From Pseudopithomyces maydicus (lineage: Eukaryota > Ascomycota > Dothideomycetes > Pleosporales > Didymosphaeriaceae): DNA of 64,000 nt. Location: NCBI GenBank assembly GCA_026873275.1, contig JANTUC010000005.1, positions 1,488,001-1,552,000 of the forward strand, written 5' to 3'. The notes under the pieces were generated by a model. That model worked only from the letters and a program-made list of their open reading frames with translations, was not told where the DNA came from and made no database searches. Below, one piece after another: positions 46,146-57,738 of the stretch (positions are counted from its first letter, which is position 1; each line of letters opens with the position of its first letter). A program made the translations under genes and the position numbers.

Positions 46146-47855
46146 ATGGCGCGCACGTATCAGACCAGCCACGTCAGGGCGCAGCCTCCGACCAGCCGCG
46201 TTAGGGCGCAGCCTCCGCAACGACCTTCTAAGTGGGAGCTGGAGAGCAAATACCCTATCACAACTGTTGCAGCGGCTAGGAGCGGAACCGAACCTGGAAG
46301 CCTCACTCTTCTCGATCTTCCTGACGAGCTACTGTTGTTGATCGTGTCACAACTACATGCAATCCGTCTTGACAAGACTCAATCGCAAGCTTTCAAAGAC
46401 AGAGCAAAGGAAACCGATCGGCAATATGAGAATTACTATCGTAGGGTTGCACTTTATTCGCTCTGCCTTACTTCAAAAAGATTTAATCGTCTGGCGGTCC
46501 CGGTACTTTACAGCGCAATGGTTGGGTCTACGACTCGGTACGGTACGTTGTGCCATAGGCAAAGCCCAACTTGACTTGGACTTAATCGCCTCACTGTTTT
46601 CATTTATACGCTGACATGTAAATCAATATCTAGGCTTCACGCCTTTACGCCTGTTCTGGCAAACCCTATCAGCAAAGACGGAATTGCAGGTCCACCTCGA
46701 ATACGTGGAAAATCTTCTTAGCGACTGCCTGGGTAATAATCTTGTTGGAGATTTACTAGAACCTAACATGGAAGACACGGGTAAGTTAAAAACACTTTTG
46801 GCAATTTATAAGTCTTGATTTCGAACTTAAAGAGTGCTTGTGCTGGGATAATAGGTTATTTCTATGGAAATACCGATTGACTGATCTATCTCAGTGAACG
46901 AATACTTTGAGAAGCTGGCAGATATCATCTGCATGGCTCCCAACATTCAGCAAATGTCCATTGTATCAATGGAAAGCGACCTAATCTCATTATGGCAGCA
47001 TTTGCTAAGTTATCGTAGCCCGGAAACCAATGCCTTGACTTTAAGACCAAGGCATGGTCTCTTAAAACTCAGCAAATTTTCATTCCAGATTAACGGACGA
47101 GAAGGGGAGTGTTATTCCCTTATCAGAATCCTTGATACCCTTCTTCAATGCCCTTCGTTGACGGAATTACGTGTTTTGGGGGCCATGGGGGTCATGCGGC
47201 TGCCATTACTCAAGGTCCAACTTTCAAAAACCTGCAGCGTCTTGAGATTTATGAGAGCGGTCTTTCGCTTCGAAGTCTCGATGCTATCATTTCATTATGC
47301 GAAAACCTCCGTCACCTAATCTGTCATTGGTATTTCCTTTGGTGTTCTACAGCAGGCCAAGAAATTGAGCTTCTTCCAAATCTCTCAAAACACAGGGACA
47401 CCCTAGAAACGTTGTGGCTCGTTGCAGACAGAGCAGATATAGAAGGGTTCCTGGATGCATCGCAATTCAAACTCAGCCAGATGTCGGTATTAAAAGAGGT
47501 CAATCTTTGCAATTTTTTCATTCCCGACGAGCATGACAGGTCCCCGCATCCGCCAGACCAACCTGCAGCTATTGCGCCAGAACTTCCACCATCAGTTGAA
47601 CGACTACTTATCTCTTATACTCTCGAGTGCCTTAGAGTCGGAGTGTGGCGCCGCCAGGTTACGGAGAGTCTGCTTCGGTTGGCTGAAGATTGTCCACGAT
47701 TACTTCCCTGCCTCAAGGAGGTCACAGTTTCGTTCGAGGGTGGAATTCTTGGGATTTGGGGGCAAGCTAATACACCGATTGTGAAAGCGTTTGCAGGCAA
47801 AGGTGTTCAACTCACTATTGTTGGCGAAATCGACTTTGTTGGTTTGCTCGCATAG
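46146..47855 (+). CDS. F-box protein, one apparent frameshift
   Basis: Exons 46146-46542, 46634-46780 and 46895-47855 encode about 501 residues. After a short repeat-like N-terminus (SHVRAQPP, SRVRAQPP), the F-box reads LLDLPDELLLLIVSQLHAI and later LYSLCLTSKRFNRLAVPVLY. The remainder looks like degenerate leucine-rich repeats (NLQRLEIYESGLSLRSLD). The frame breaks at the five-G run 47178-47182. Adding one G joins LTELRVLG to GGHAAAITQGPTFKNLQRLE and leads to the stop at 47855. An SCF adaptor role is inferred from the F-box only. Confidence 0.83.
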
Positions 47856-48569
47856 ACTTGCCACGCGGATGGATTCAACACACTAGCCGCTAGGGATAGG
47901 GATAGAATACTGCCGATCAGTACAAAACACTCTTGAAGAGTTATTAAACGTTGATGAATGCCTGTGTTTCTCTTATTTGTGGCCACTCGGAGTTATTACC
48001 CTCGAACTGTATGAGAGTTCGCCCTACCTATTACTATTCTTATATTTACATGCAATTACTCACGATCCTTTTAGAAATCATTCTTCTTTTGTGTAAGACT
48101 CCGTATCTCTAACCCACAGCATCAACTAATTCTTCTTACCCACTCTAGTGCACATCCGTTTGTGGGCTCCGCCTTTTCTCTCGTCCCCCAGCTAAGCTAC
48201 TAGCGCGGTGAACGAAAGAAGCACGGGAATCTCAATTCTCTGCCGCCTTTACCACAACATTCCGTTTGTACAGAGGCCCGTGCTCGCACATATAATACTC
48301 ATGCCGCCCACGTTCAATTCTTTTAACCAACCTCCCAGTCTCCCAGATTCTGAACGTCTAGAGAACATCGAAATCTTCATCGAGGGGCTTCCAGATCCAC
48401 ACCAGGACTCGACACCTGTCTTTGCGACTCTTTTTCTTGACCCAAGGCGCCCGATACAGTAAACAGAGATAGCTCCTTAACGCAGCACAGCCCGCACGAC
48501 AATACAGGTCCCGACAACGACGCTCAGTCCGTCCAGCTGTTACAAGTTAGCTCTGCCCTCGTCGACGTC
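47856..48569. other. Intergenic region or upstream exon
   Basis: An ATG at 48301 opens MPPTFNSFNQPPSLPDSERL and a short acidic stretch to 48417. This could be spliced (GT at 48418, AG at 48485) in phase to the frame of the next gene. The evidence is weak because the donor GTCTTT is poor. Otherwise the region shows no gene. Confidence 0.35.
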
Positions 48570-50389
48570 ATGGCTAGCCCTAGTGCGACGAACGACATAA
48601 AAGACAGTGAGGTGAACAAGGCTCTCGAGGTAAGTAGTGCGTCTTTTCTGATGATGTTTGTTTACCAACTGCAGCAGGCACCCGCCGCAACTCAGGAGGA
48701 AAGCACCCACAATGCTGCCGTTATTTCGCGCGCTGCCACATGCAATTTAATCGACGGCTTCGATGCTACCGGCGAAGACAAGTCTACTCCAGTTGCGCCT
48801 GTCGAGGAGGCGGTACAAGGTGAAACTCAGAAGGAAGATGTTGTGCCACGTGACCGCTCTACGCACCAGGAAGAAAGCACCGTCGAGGCTACTCCTGTTT
48901 CACGACCAACTACAGGCAATTTCATCGGCAAATTCAATACTGCCGGCGAAGAAAAGTCCACTCCAGTGCCCGAGTCTTCTCCAGTCGCACCTCTCGAACA
49001 GGCAACTGCAGGCAACTTGATCGGCGACTTCAATACTACCGGCGGAGAGAAGCCCACTCCGGGGCCCGAGTCTTCTCCAATTGCATCTCTTGAGAAGGCT
49101 GTTCAAGAAGAAGCACAGAAGGAAGAAGTTGCTCCAAGTGGGGGCTCTACGCCAGAAGCCATGACGGGTAAGGATTGCCCCCTTTTGCCCATTCGTTTTG
49201 TCCATTACTTTGCCCAATCTTTGATTTATATTGCATGTGGCTCATGGAGCCTCGATGGGGACTCGAAAGTTAATTGTGTAGTCCTCACACCGCAACAAGA
49301 CGGCTATGTGCGTGTCACCAACCCTGGAATATCCAACGAGGAGAACAAGCCCATGTCAGGGTTATACCTTTCGAAGGTAAGTAGATGGTTTTCCTATTTT
49401 CAATTGAGACCAAGGGACTAAGTCTATCAAGTATGCCCCACGACCAAATGAATCACCTTCGGTTCCTCAGGGTGATCTGTCGTCGACCGTAAGTTATTAG
49501 TACCGAATAGGACGTGGCCATATGCTAAGATCTTTGACAGCAGAGCAATATCCCCGGTGCTCTTCAAGAGCTGCAGTCGAGCATCCACCAGCACCGCACC
49601 CAGGTCGATCTACAGGATACCATTCGCGCATTAGAAGACAAGTTGCACGATGTCAATCGGACTTTAGACGCAGAACGGAAGAGCCGGAGGGCCGTAATTG
49701 ACGCGGCCGAGTCTCGTATTCGAGGATACTGTGACACCGCCATACAGCAGATCATGAGCGATATGCTTGATCAGAAGATCCGCATCCTGCAGCAGACCGA
49801 TGACCTCCAGAAGAAACGCGCAGATTTGGCGGCTCAGAAGGCAGTCACAAGCAAGATTGAAGACCTCCTCGCCGTCGGACAGAAACAATCGATTGATGCA
49901 GAGAGCCATATTATGGGAAGCAACATCAACGAAGAGATCATTCGGGAGAGGGTCGCCCACGAGATTGCCCTTCGAGACCGCAAGATGGAAATATCTCTGG
50001 AGACAAAAGCCAAGGAGCTCAAGCTGCGCGAAGAGGACTTGGAAGCTCGTGAGAAAATGGCTCGAAATATGATTTCCCGAGCGTTAGAGAAGATCACCCA
50101 GCATCAGCATCGCGGCCCTCCCGAGACGGGACGCATCCACACCGGCTACGCCGGCTACAACAACACGGGAACTAGGTATCGTCCTGGGCCCGTCTACCGC
50201 GAGGATCCCGATTTTGGGGTCCCACAATACGGCACGAGGACAGTTGAGCTGCCTGTGCCTGTATTGGCAGGCGTCCCGTCGAGGCACGGATCGAGCGCTG
50301 AGGCGACTCGGGAGGCAGCATCCCGCCGTTTTGCGGACGAAAGGGTGCATCAGGAGGAGAAGATGACTGACCTGATTGATCTTTATTAG
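48570..50389 (+). CDS. Repeat-containing coiled-coil protein, unknown function
   Basis: Proposed exons are 48570-48629, 48675-49167, 49282-49376, 49423-49488 and 49541-50389, all in phase, about 520 residues. The N-terminal half has tandem repeats of about 40 residues built on GNFIGKFNTAGEEKSTP and GNLIGDFNTTGGEKPTP. The C-terminal half is a long coiled coil (QVDLQDTIRALEDKLHDVNR, ETKAKELKLREEDLEAREKM), then a Gly/Tyr/Pro-rich tail ending MTDLIDLY. The first intron, 48630-48674, is 45 nt with no stop, so it could be retained in frame. No family was recognised. Confidence 0.7.
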
Positions 50390-52100
50390 GGGGCGAGGAG
50401 TTTGGGGGTTTTTGTTTTCTTTTTTCTTCGAACATCTCTATTTTTGTATTTTTCTTCTCTTCCTTTGTTTCTTGCGGGAAGGGTTTTAAATGATAAATTT
50501 TGAGATGAAATATACCGTCTTCTTGCCCATGATGTCTTGGTCGAGTCAATGAAGATTCTTCTGAGATGGCAATTTGGCCATCTCTGAAGAGTGCTTTCAT
50601 TTTCGTGGATTCTTAATAAAAGATGCCTTTGTGAAAACAGAACGTCTGTGGATACAATTGTGCCAAGATTGTGTGATGATGAAATGTCAGGATTGGGTAT
50701 AATTCCAGATGAAATTTCTTATTCTTCTCTATTTCCCCATAGTGACAGAGGAAAACACGACGAGAATTTTACTATTAAAGCATTCTGATACTTGTAGCTG
50801 CGCTAAGGAATGATTATATATCTACCAGAATATAAGCGTCATTACGGTGTCTGGATGAACACCTACCGTTATTAGTAAGGAATTATAACGACATTAGATC
50901 TGAAAGCAAGAGGTGACTTGACTACTTATACCAAATCCAATCTAGGATGGAAATCTGGAACCGCAAATCACATATATGCAAAGAGTTATGCTTTGATCAA
51001 TCCATCTATAAAAACCTTGGTTTAACAAACACGAGTGATTACAGACATGAATTTTATTTTCAAAATGCGTGCGAACATGACTCACGTGTCTCGTATAAAA
51101 GATACTCGAGGACACAGGAAAGAGAGCAAAACTTGACTTGAACAGTTATCTTTAGGACACTTTGGACGAAAGAAAAAGACAGCTTCGTGTAACACATGTG
51201 ACAATATCTTGTCAACAGATCTGATTCTCAATCTACATCCAGGTTTTACTATAAAACGTTTACCAAGCAAATTCAAAAGAAGAAGGGAACATGTAGGTAA
51301 CACCTGGATACATATGTAGGAGCATGTTTCAGATTACTTGCTGTGAATGTCCATGGCTAGGTGACGTGAGTGCAATCGAATAACGAATCAGCCATCTCTC
51401 CCTGGGCCTGGCTGATTTGAGCTCCTCGCTGAACCTCTAGCGCTTCCCGTCTGACCTTATGTACACCGGTTCCGGGCACCGTGCACGATCAGAAATATAT
51501 GGATGGACCCGACAGGCTAACACCCAAATGAGCAGGTACTAAGCCGCAGTGGGCAGCGATTGTATGGAGATGTAGAGATAGTCCAGCTTCCTTGCGCGGA
51601 AAGGATGCTGACAAAAAGCCTCACTGTATGCGCACGCCCGGTACACAGCGCCTAGATGCCCTGCAGAAAATGCCACAGATCGTCGAGGGCGATCTGTAAC
51701 CATGGCAGCAGGGCCTTATCCTAGCTCAAGCCCCGCCATATCATGGTCGGATATCGGAGACTTTGGCCAGGGACGCAGTCGATGTTCTCTGGTGGGCGTC
51801 AAGCTGACGCTTGGGCTTACGAACCTGGTTCGCATAGGGCGGAAACACTCATCCATTGGTCTATAAGCGTACTGTAGCCCGATCTGGTGAAGTGCTACAG
51901 AGAGAGGAGAAAGGTGGTACACCTACCCTATGCCTATACGGGTGAACGCCTTTTTCAAGGTTGGCGCCGTTTCATACTGCATGCTACAAATCAGCCGAAT
52001 ATATATTTGATCTTGCACTTTTCATCGATTTCTCTATATTCTATTCCGACTAGAATTCGCATCTCGAACAACTGCTACTGTCCACAACAGCACCTCAGCC
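50390..52100. other. AT-rich intergenic region
   Basis: About 1.7 kb with no convincing gene. Short open frames lack recognisable motifs and no repeat structure stands out. It ends in the promoter of the possible small membrane protein. Confidence 0.45.
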
Positions 52101-52404
52101 ATGCAACCTACCCGACTCGCCGCATTGGAAAGCCCAAGTAAAGATGCTTGGCCCACAGCATCTACACCGTGGTCGCGCCAGGATATACTCTCTCTCCTTC
52201 AGCTGCTAGCCATGATCATACTACCCTTTGTATCCTTTCTCTGGCATTATCTTGTTATGAAGCCAATCTATTGTATGCTTGACACCAAATCACCATGCTG
52301 ATGATCGCGAAGCTGACGAAATACAAGCTCACCTTGACCGTTCCGATAATGGCGGCGAACAGCGAGAGGGTCGCTTAACAGCCAATCAGCCTCCCTCGAA
52401 GTAA
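52101..52404 (+). CDS. Possible small single-pass membrane protein
   Basis: Exon 1 (52101-52272), a 40-nt intron (52273-52312, GTATGC...GCGAAG) and exon 2 (52313-52404) would give 87 residues. The sequence has a 20-residue hydrophobic helix, LLQLLAMIILPFVSFLWHYL, near residues 32-51, and a short polar tail ending QPPSK. The ATG has the context CAGCCATGC and a TATA-like stretch lies about 90 bases upstream. Without splicing it ends after 66 residues. The AAG acceptor is unusual in fungi. No family was recognised. Confidence 0.35.
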
Positions 52405-53107
52405 GCAAGTAAGTTGTTGTCGTACAAAGTTTCTTGACTGACTCGTGCTTGAACATATACTAATGAACATCAGAGAGAGCCTCTAAACAATATTCATTCG
52501 AAAGGACAGGCGTAAGATAGATATCTGATGGAACTTTAGCGTGGAGTTATGAGGGTAAAGCGGCCACGGCTAGCTTGGGAATAGGTTTACCATGGCGCAA
52601 CATATCGAATGTGGGATCTATTGTTAAATACAATACACGGATTGATTCGTTACTCTGTTCTCCTGCTGTTGACGACATGCTTCGAGACTGCACTGATTGT
52701 GGAAGGATTGTGAATGGCCAAGAGGCGGTAGTAGAGTAGACGGGATGAGATGCTCTCGAGGTTACACGAAGATCAGTGACGAACGCCTGCCGCATTCATC
52801 GGCACCCGGATCCCCATCTGACCATCCTCGGCTCGGCACCCCATGACTGCGTGGGCAGCACCGCGAAAAAACACTGTGTCTGCACTGCTTTCGACGCACA
52901 TATGCGCCACCATAATCGCTCTTTTACTAACGCCACGACGACAGAGTGGAAAAGCACGCCAGAATCAACGAACCGTTCCTGCCAAAGCAAACTGTCAGTC
53001 TTGATAGAAGGCAACTGCTCCCCAGTCCCCACCAAACCCTCTCAGGACCACCGTCTCAACATCTCCAACAGCCCCCTCCACCGCATGCCTCACCCACTCA
53101 GCCGACC
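52405..53107. other. Intergenic region
   Basis: About 700 bases with no recognised gene. It contains the promoter of the next gene and, near 53030-53100, a C-rich leader. Confidence 0.5.
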
Positions 53108-53998
53108 ATGGCCCCCGTCCGATTCCTCGACCTCCCCAAGGAAGTCCGCCTCATGATCTATGAGCACCTCCCCATCCGCACGCGCCACCTCCCCGGCCCC
53201 TTCGACTGCAGACTCGTCTGCCGCACCCTCCCCGGCATCAGCATTCTCGCCACCTGCTCCCTCATCAACGCAGAAGCCCAGTCCATCCTGAACCCCCGCC
53301 TGCGCGCCATAATCGCCATGCCCCCACAATTAACCGTGCACTTTCTCGATCTCGACCCGGAAGTCCCAACGTACCTCAGCGTGGACCGCGCCATGGTGAA
53401 CTTGATGATGGCTTCGTGGGACAATGCGCGGAACTTCGTGAGCGACCCGGGGAACACGGCGCGCTTCGAGGCGAGCGCGTTTGCGGACGAGGCGCAGAGA
53501 TACCTGCAATTTGCGCGCCAGGCTTCGTTGTATCTCGGCAGCGTGTGCGGCGGCTTCTGCCACCTTCGAAAAGATTGCCGACGTCCGCACAAGGAATCCT
53601 GGACCTTCTTCCGCGTCGCCATCCTGACGCCAAAGGGGCGATGCGCAGGCCCCATGATGGGCAGCACGAGCAAGTGGGCGCTTCGGCTGTGGCGCTTCAT
53701 CCGGGGGATGACCGAGGCGTACACGGTGTACTATCCGAGGAAGTGGCACGAGGTTGCGCTAGGGGCGAGGGTGGAGGTTCGGTTCGTGGATCCCGGAGAG
53801 AGGGCGGGGGCGAGGAATCGGGAGCCGGTTACGGCGAGGTTTTTGGATGAGGTGGTGAGTGAGATGTGGTGGAGGAGGAAAATTGGGGGAAGGTCGGTGG
53901 TGATGAGGGAGCCGATGGGGAAGGAGGAGTGGGAGAGAGAGTGGGCGGAGGGGGAGTTGTGGGGGGAAGAGGAGAGAGAGGTCGATGAGGCGCCTTGA
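53108..53998 (+). CDS. F-box-like (2EXR-type) hypothetical protein
   Basis: This single exon encodes 296 residues. The N-terminus VRFLDLPKEVRLMIYEHLPI followed by RTRH is the F-box-like 2EXR signature common in fungal hypothetical proteins. ILATCSLINAEAQSILNPRL follows, a typical second block. The C-terminus is highly charged (EEWEREWAEGELWGEEERE). The longer open frame upstream lacks a better ATG, so the start at 53108 is preferred because it puts the motif at the N-terminus. It is related in its first 40 residues to the gene at 61213-62276. The function is unknown. Confidence 0.8.
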   Translation: MAPVRFLDLPKEVRLMIYEHLPIRTRHLPGPFDCRLVCRTLPGISILATCSLINAEAQSILNPRLRAIIAMPPQLTVHFLDLDPEVPTYLSVDRAMVNLMMASWDNARNFVSDPGNTARFEASAFADEAQRYLQFARQASLYLGSVCGGFCHLRKDCRRPHKESWTFFRVAILTPKGRCAGPMMGSTSKWALRLWRFIRGMTEAYTVYYPRKWHEVALGARVEVRFVDPGERAGARNREPVTARFLDEVVSEMWWRRKIGGRSVVMREPMGKEEWEREWAEGELWGEEEREVDEAP

Positions 53999-54928
53999 GG
54001 ATGGGGTGTAGGTTTTTGGATACGAGGTGGTGTCGGGGGGATGCTCCACCGTGGCAGGTCTGCGGATGTTAGTAAAGAACCACTACACTGGTACGTCTAT
54101 CTCTTTCTTGTACCCCCATTTCAAAACATCTTTGGACCTCCCTCGGGAGAGACCAACTCTGATGAATTGTCCATAGGTCCGTATTCCACAGTTCTGGAAA
54201 TGGCATTTTCGGAAAACCATTCACATGGAGCAGGAACCTTTCGCAATGATAATAAAGAAGGCGCCTCGTTGTTTCAAGAGGCAGCATGTCTTTCCGCTAC
54301 CGGGCTATATGCGACACCAATCTGATGTGTACATTGACACCTTTGTTGGCTGGATTGGAGGGCACTGTACTTTTTTACCCCACCAGGCAAATCTCGACCT
54401 TTGCATGCTTCTTTTTCCAACGGAACCTGCATCTCGAAGCTCTCTGCCAGGAAAGTAATATTAGGCATCGTTATCGTTGGAGCAGGTCATCGACTGGGTT
54501 GGCGCCGTGTACAGCTATCCGTATCCCACCATAGAACAATCAATAGATAATGTTAGCGTCTCATCGAGCATGATTACAATTCAACGTTTCTGTCCCTCCC
54601 ATGTCGTGCATCAGCGAGGACACATGCGGGCAAAGTTCCCGGCCGGCGGGTTGGTGCCTCGGCTCTTTCTTTCCCCAGATTCAGGTGGCCCGTGCGGCCT
54701 TTCGTAGGTGCATCACCAGCTTCGCCCACGCCTCGTCGAGATGGCATTCGGTCCCGCCTGATTGTCTCTGAGCTTATCGCGTCTGGCCATTCTTCCAAGT
54801 CAATTGCTTTGGCGCCTCTCTTTTCATCCTATCCACCGATACCATCCCTCGCTAGGGCGTGGCGCGTCTAATCACCAACCCCCGCGCTCCGTATCTCGGA
54901 CCGGGACACAGCAGCATCGACTTGCAAC
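53999..54928. other. Intergenic region
   Basis: About 930 bases with only short open frames and no recognised gene. It includes the PEX3 promoter. Confidence 0.5.
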
Positions 54929-56587
54929 ATGATAGCGGCTTCGCGTCGATGGCTTCGCCGTAACCGAACCAACTTCGCGATAGGCGCAGGGGTCTTGGGC
55001 GCCGGCTACCTCGCGGGGCAGTATGCGCTGGGGAAGCTGTCCGAAGCACGCCAGCGCATGAGCGATGATCGCATTGCAAAGGAGAAGTGAGGAACATGTT
55101 TTGAAACAACACAAGAACGCCGCTGACGCAAAAGTAGCCTGCGACGCCGCTTCGAGCAGAACCAGGAAGACTGCACTTTCACCGTCCTCGCTATCCTGCC
55201 CACCGCCACCGAGAACCTGCTCGATGCCGTCCCCGTCGAACAAGTGCTGGAAGAGTTGCAGAAGCAAAAGGCAGAGAGGCTGTCAAGGAGCGTGGGGCCG
55301 AGCGAGATTGCAAGCTCAGCACCGCCCAGTGTCGCCGAGACCACCGAGGACGATGCGAAGAGCTCCAGCTTCCAGAGCGAGAGCTACGTGCACGCCAGTC
55401 AGATCGCCGGCGAGGGCGAGAGCACCACAGGCAGCGTTGAAGGAAGCGCAGAGACGGGAGAGAAGAAGAGCAAGAGGAGCAAGGCCCAGCTGTGGAGCGA
55501 GATGAAGATTAGCTGTAAGTGCAACGTGACGCCGCAGACGGGCATTAGTTAACACAAACAGCGATAACACGTGCTTTCACCCTCCTGTACACATTGTCGC
55601 TACTCACACTCCTTACACGCATCCAACTGAACCTGCTTGGCCGCCGCAACTACCTCGCCTCGGTCGTGTCCCTGGCGTCGCCTCCGCCGGCGAACCAGGA
55701 ATCACGGATAAATCTGGAGAACCATGACGACGATAACTTTGAGCAAGCCTACGGAAACGACTTCGAGACAAATCGAAGATATCTGAGCCTGAGCTGGTGG
55801 CTGCTTCACAAGGGCTGTCTCAACCTCATGGAGAAAGTCCGCGTCGCCGTCAAAGACGTCTTCGGCACTCTGAACCCCCGCGAGGAAATCACCCTCGAGC
55901 GCCTCTCCGAACTCACCCTCGAAGTCCGCAAAAAGGTAGAGGGCGCTACCGAAGCAGAGCGAAGGTACGTACCATTCCCCACGACCCCCTCCCTACCCAT
56001 CAATACATACATGCTAATCTTGACTTCCATCAGAACCTGCAAATGGCTCCCCTACCTCCTCCCCTCCCCCGACCAAGAATCCTACGTCCTTTCCGAATCC
56101 GGCATGACAACCTCCCCTCCCCCTCCCCCACAACCTCTTCGTCTCTCCGCCACCTCATCGACGAAACCTCCGACCTCATCGACTCCCCCGCCTTCACCCA
56201 CGTCCTCACCCGCCTCCTCGACGCCGCCTTCTCCCACCTCATCGACGTGAAGATCTCGCAGCTAGCGTACAAGATACCTCCCTTGTCGGCGTCCACGCAA
56301 CGCGTCCAGGAGATTGTGGGCTCCGACGAGGTGAAAGCAAAGGTCGCGAGTAGTCTGGCGGTATTCTGCAGACAGGCGCATGGCATTGGGAGTGGGGCGA
56401 ATAATGAGTATCTGGTGGCGATTGAGCAGGTGAGGGAGTTGGAGGCGTTTGCTGCCGTCGTGTATTCGAGTAATTTTGAGGTGGAGGCGCCCGAGTTTAT
56501 GGGTGGGAGGGGGTTGAGTGTCGGTGTAGGGCAGGAGCAGGAGCAGGGGCAGGAGCAGGGGCAGGAGCAGCAGCAGGAGCAGGAGCA

Positions 56588-56620
<33 letters not shown>

Positions 56621-56828
56621 ACAGGGACAGGAAATAGCGGAGAAGGCAGAGGAACATAAAGAGCAGGTAGAAGAAGAAAAAGGAGGAGAGAAGATTGAGC
56701 TGGTGGGTGGGGGTGATGGTATCGTCGCTGGGGAAGAGCAAGCTGGTATGGTCGAGTCGAACGCGGAGGGGAGTTTCGAGAGCGCGTGGGATAAGGCGTT
56801 GAAGAAGGAGGATGGAAAGCCGCATTGA
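54929..56828 (+). CDS. PEX3: Peroxisomal biogenesis factor Pex3, one apparent frameshift
   Basis: Exons 54929-55086, 55138-55514, 55562-55964 and 56034-56828 encode about 577 residues. The start MIAASRRWLRRNRTNFAIG, a basic stretch then a membrane helix, is the Pex3 peroxisome-targeting region. LRRRFEQNQEDCTFTVLAIL is its most conserved motif. SLSWWLLHKGCLNLMEKV and AFTHVLTRLLDAAFSHLID follow. Pex3 docks Pex19 and inserts peroxisomal membrane proteins. The frame breaks in the C runs at 56119-56129; one more C restores LRHLIDETSDLID. The C-terminus carries a long Gln/Glu repeat absent from the yeast protein. Because Pex3 is needed for peroxisomes, a true null is unlikely. Confidence 0.94.
56532..56635 (+). 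repeat. CAG/GAG microsatellite encoding poly-Gln/Glu in PEX3
   Basis: The run alternates CAG, GAG and GGG codons, including nine consecutive CAGs. It encodes a Gln-Glu-Gly tract near the C-terminus. Length variation is expected and would not shift the frame. Confidence 0.88.
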
Positions 56829-57738
56829 GGGGTGGGCATGAATTTCCTCTCTGCGTTACGTTCGAGAAGTGTATAGTATGGTTCGTATGTTTTCCGGCCG
56901 TTAGGGTTACAGGGAATGGATGGGGATGGGATGAAAGATACCCGCCGCTAAGTAGGTAGTCCAGCTTTGATAGCTTCGTAATGAGACATGCATGGTAATC
57001 CACATATCTTATCTATCTTTCTTTTTCTTTCCATAATTTTTTTTATAGATGTTTGGTAGTGTGCTTTGCATGAAGGGTACTTGCTGTTTTACGTTCTTGA
57101 GGTCCATCCATCAAGGAAAAGAAATTAATCCTAAAAAATTTTTAATTTACAATACTACGTTATTCCTCAAAGTAGTCTCGTCGTCAGGTTTACGACGAAC
57201 ATACACCTTTATTGTATTCTATGCCCAGGTGTGATGTGCGAGATTTGTCAGCGCGTGTGGTGGGGGTAAAATCGAATAGAGCAACAACAGAGAGACTACA
57301 CTTAGTAAAGCATACCCAAGTATACATCTGGTTATAAATATGGATGTTAATATCAATATACAACTCTTTCTTGATCCAAGTCGTGTATGTGTCCTGCTAC
57401 ACACATGCTCGGCCAAGGTGCCAATATAAAAGATTTGTAAGCCAGGCGTAGGCTATACTGTATAGGGGAATCAGGTCAGCGAACTGGAGGTGTGTAGTGC
57501 AGTGTAGTGGGGTATTTGTGAGAGCTTGTTTACGTGCGTATGGGTGCGAGTTGGTAAAGTGTATATATATATATAGGTGGTTTGGATCTAGGATGACCCG
57601 CCTGATATACATACCCAAAGTCCCCAATCTTTCCACTCCCTCTACCCTCAAACTCACACTTAACAATCCCTCCACACTCATACAAGCATCTGAACCCCTT
57701 CCTACTCCTAAAATCCCCCATACATCCCCCCTCATACC
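56829..57738. other. AT-rich intergenic region
   Basis: About 910 bases with no recognised gene. A short (TA)n run lies near 57561-57574. Confidence 0.5.

Noticed and set aside
48463..48489. A 27-nt GTAAAC...GCAG intron joining the 48301 frame to the next gene
   Set aside because: It is too short for a fungal spliceosomal intron and leaves the wrong phase.
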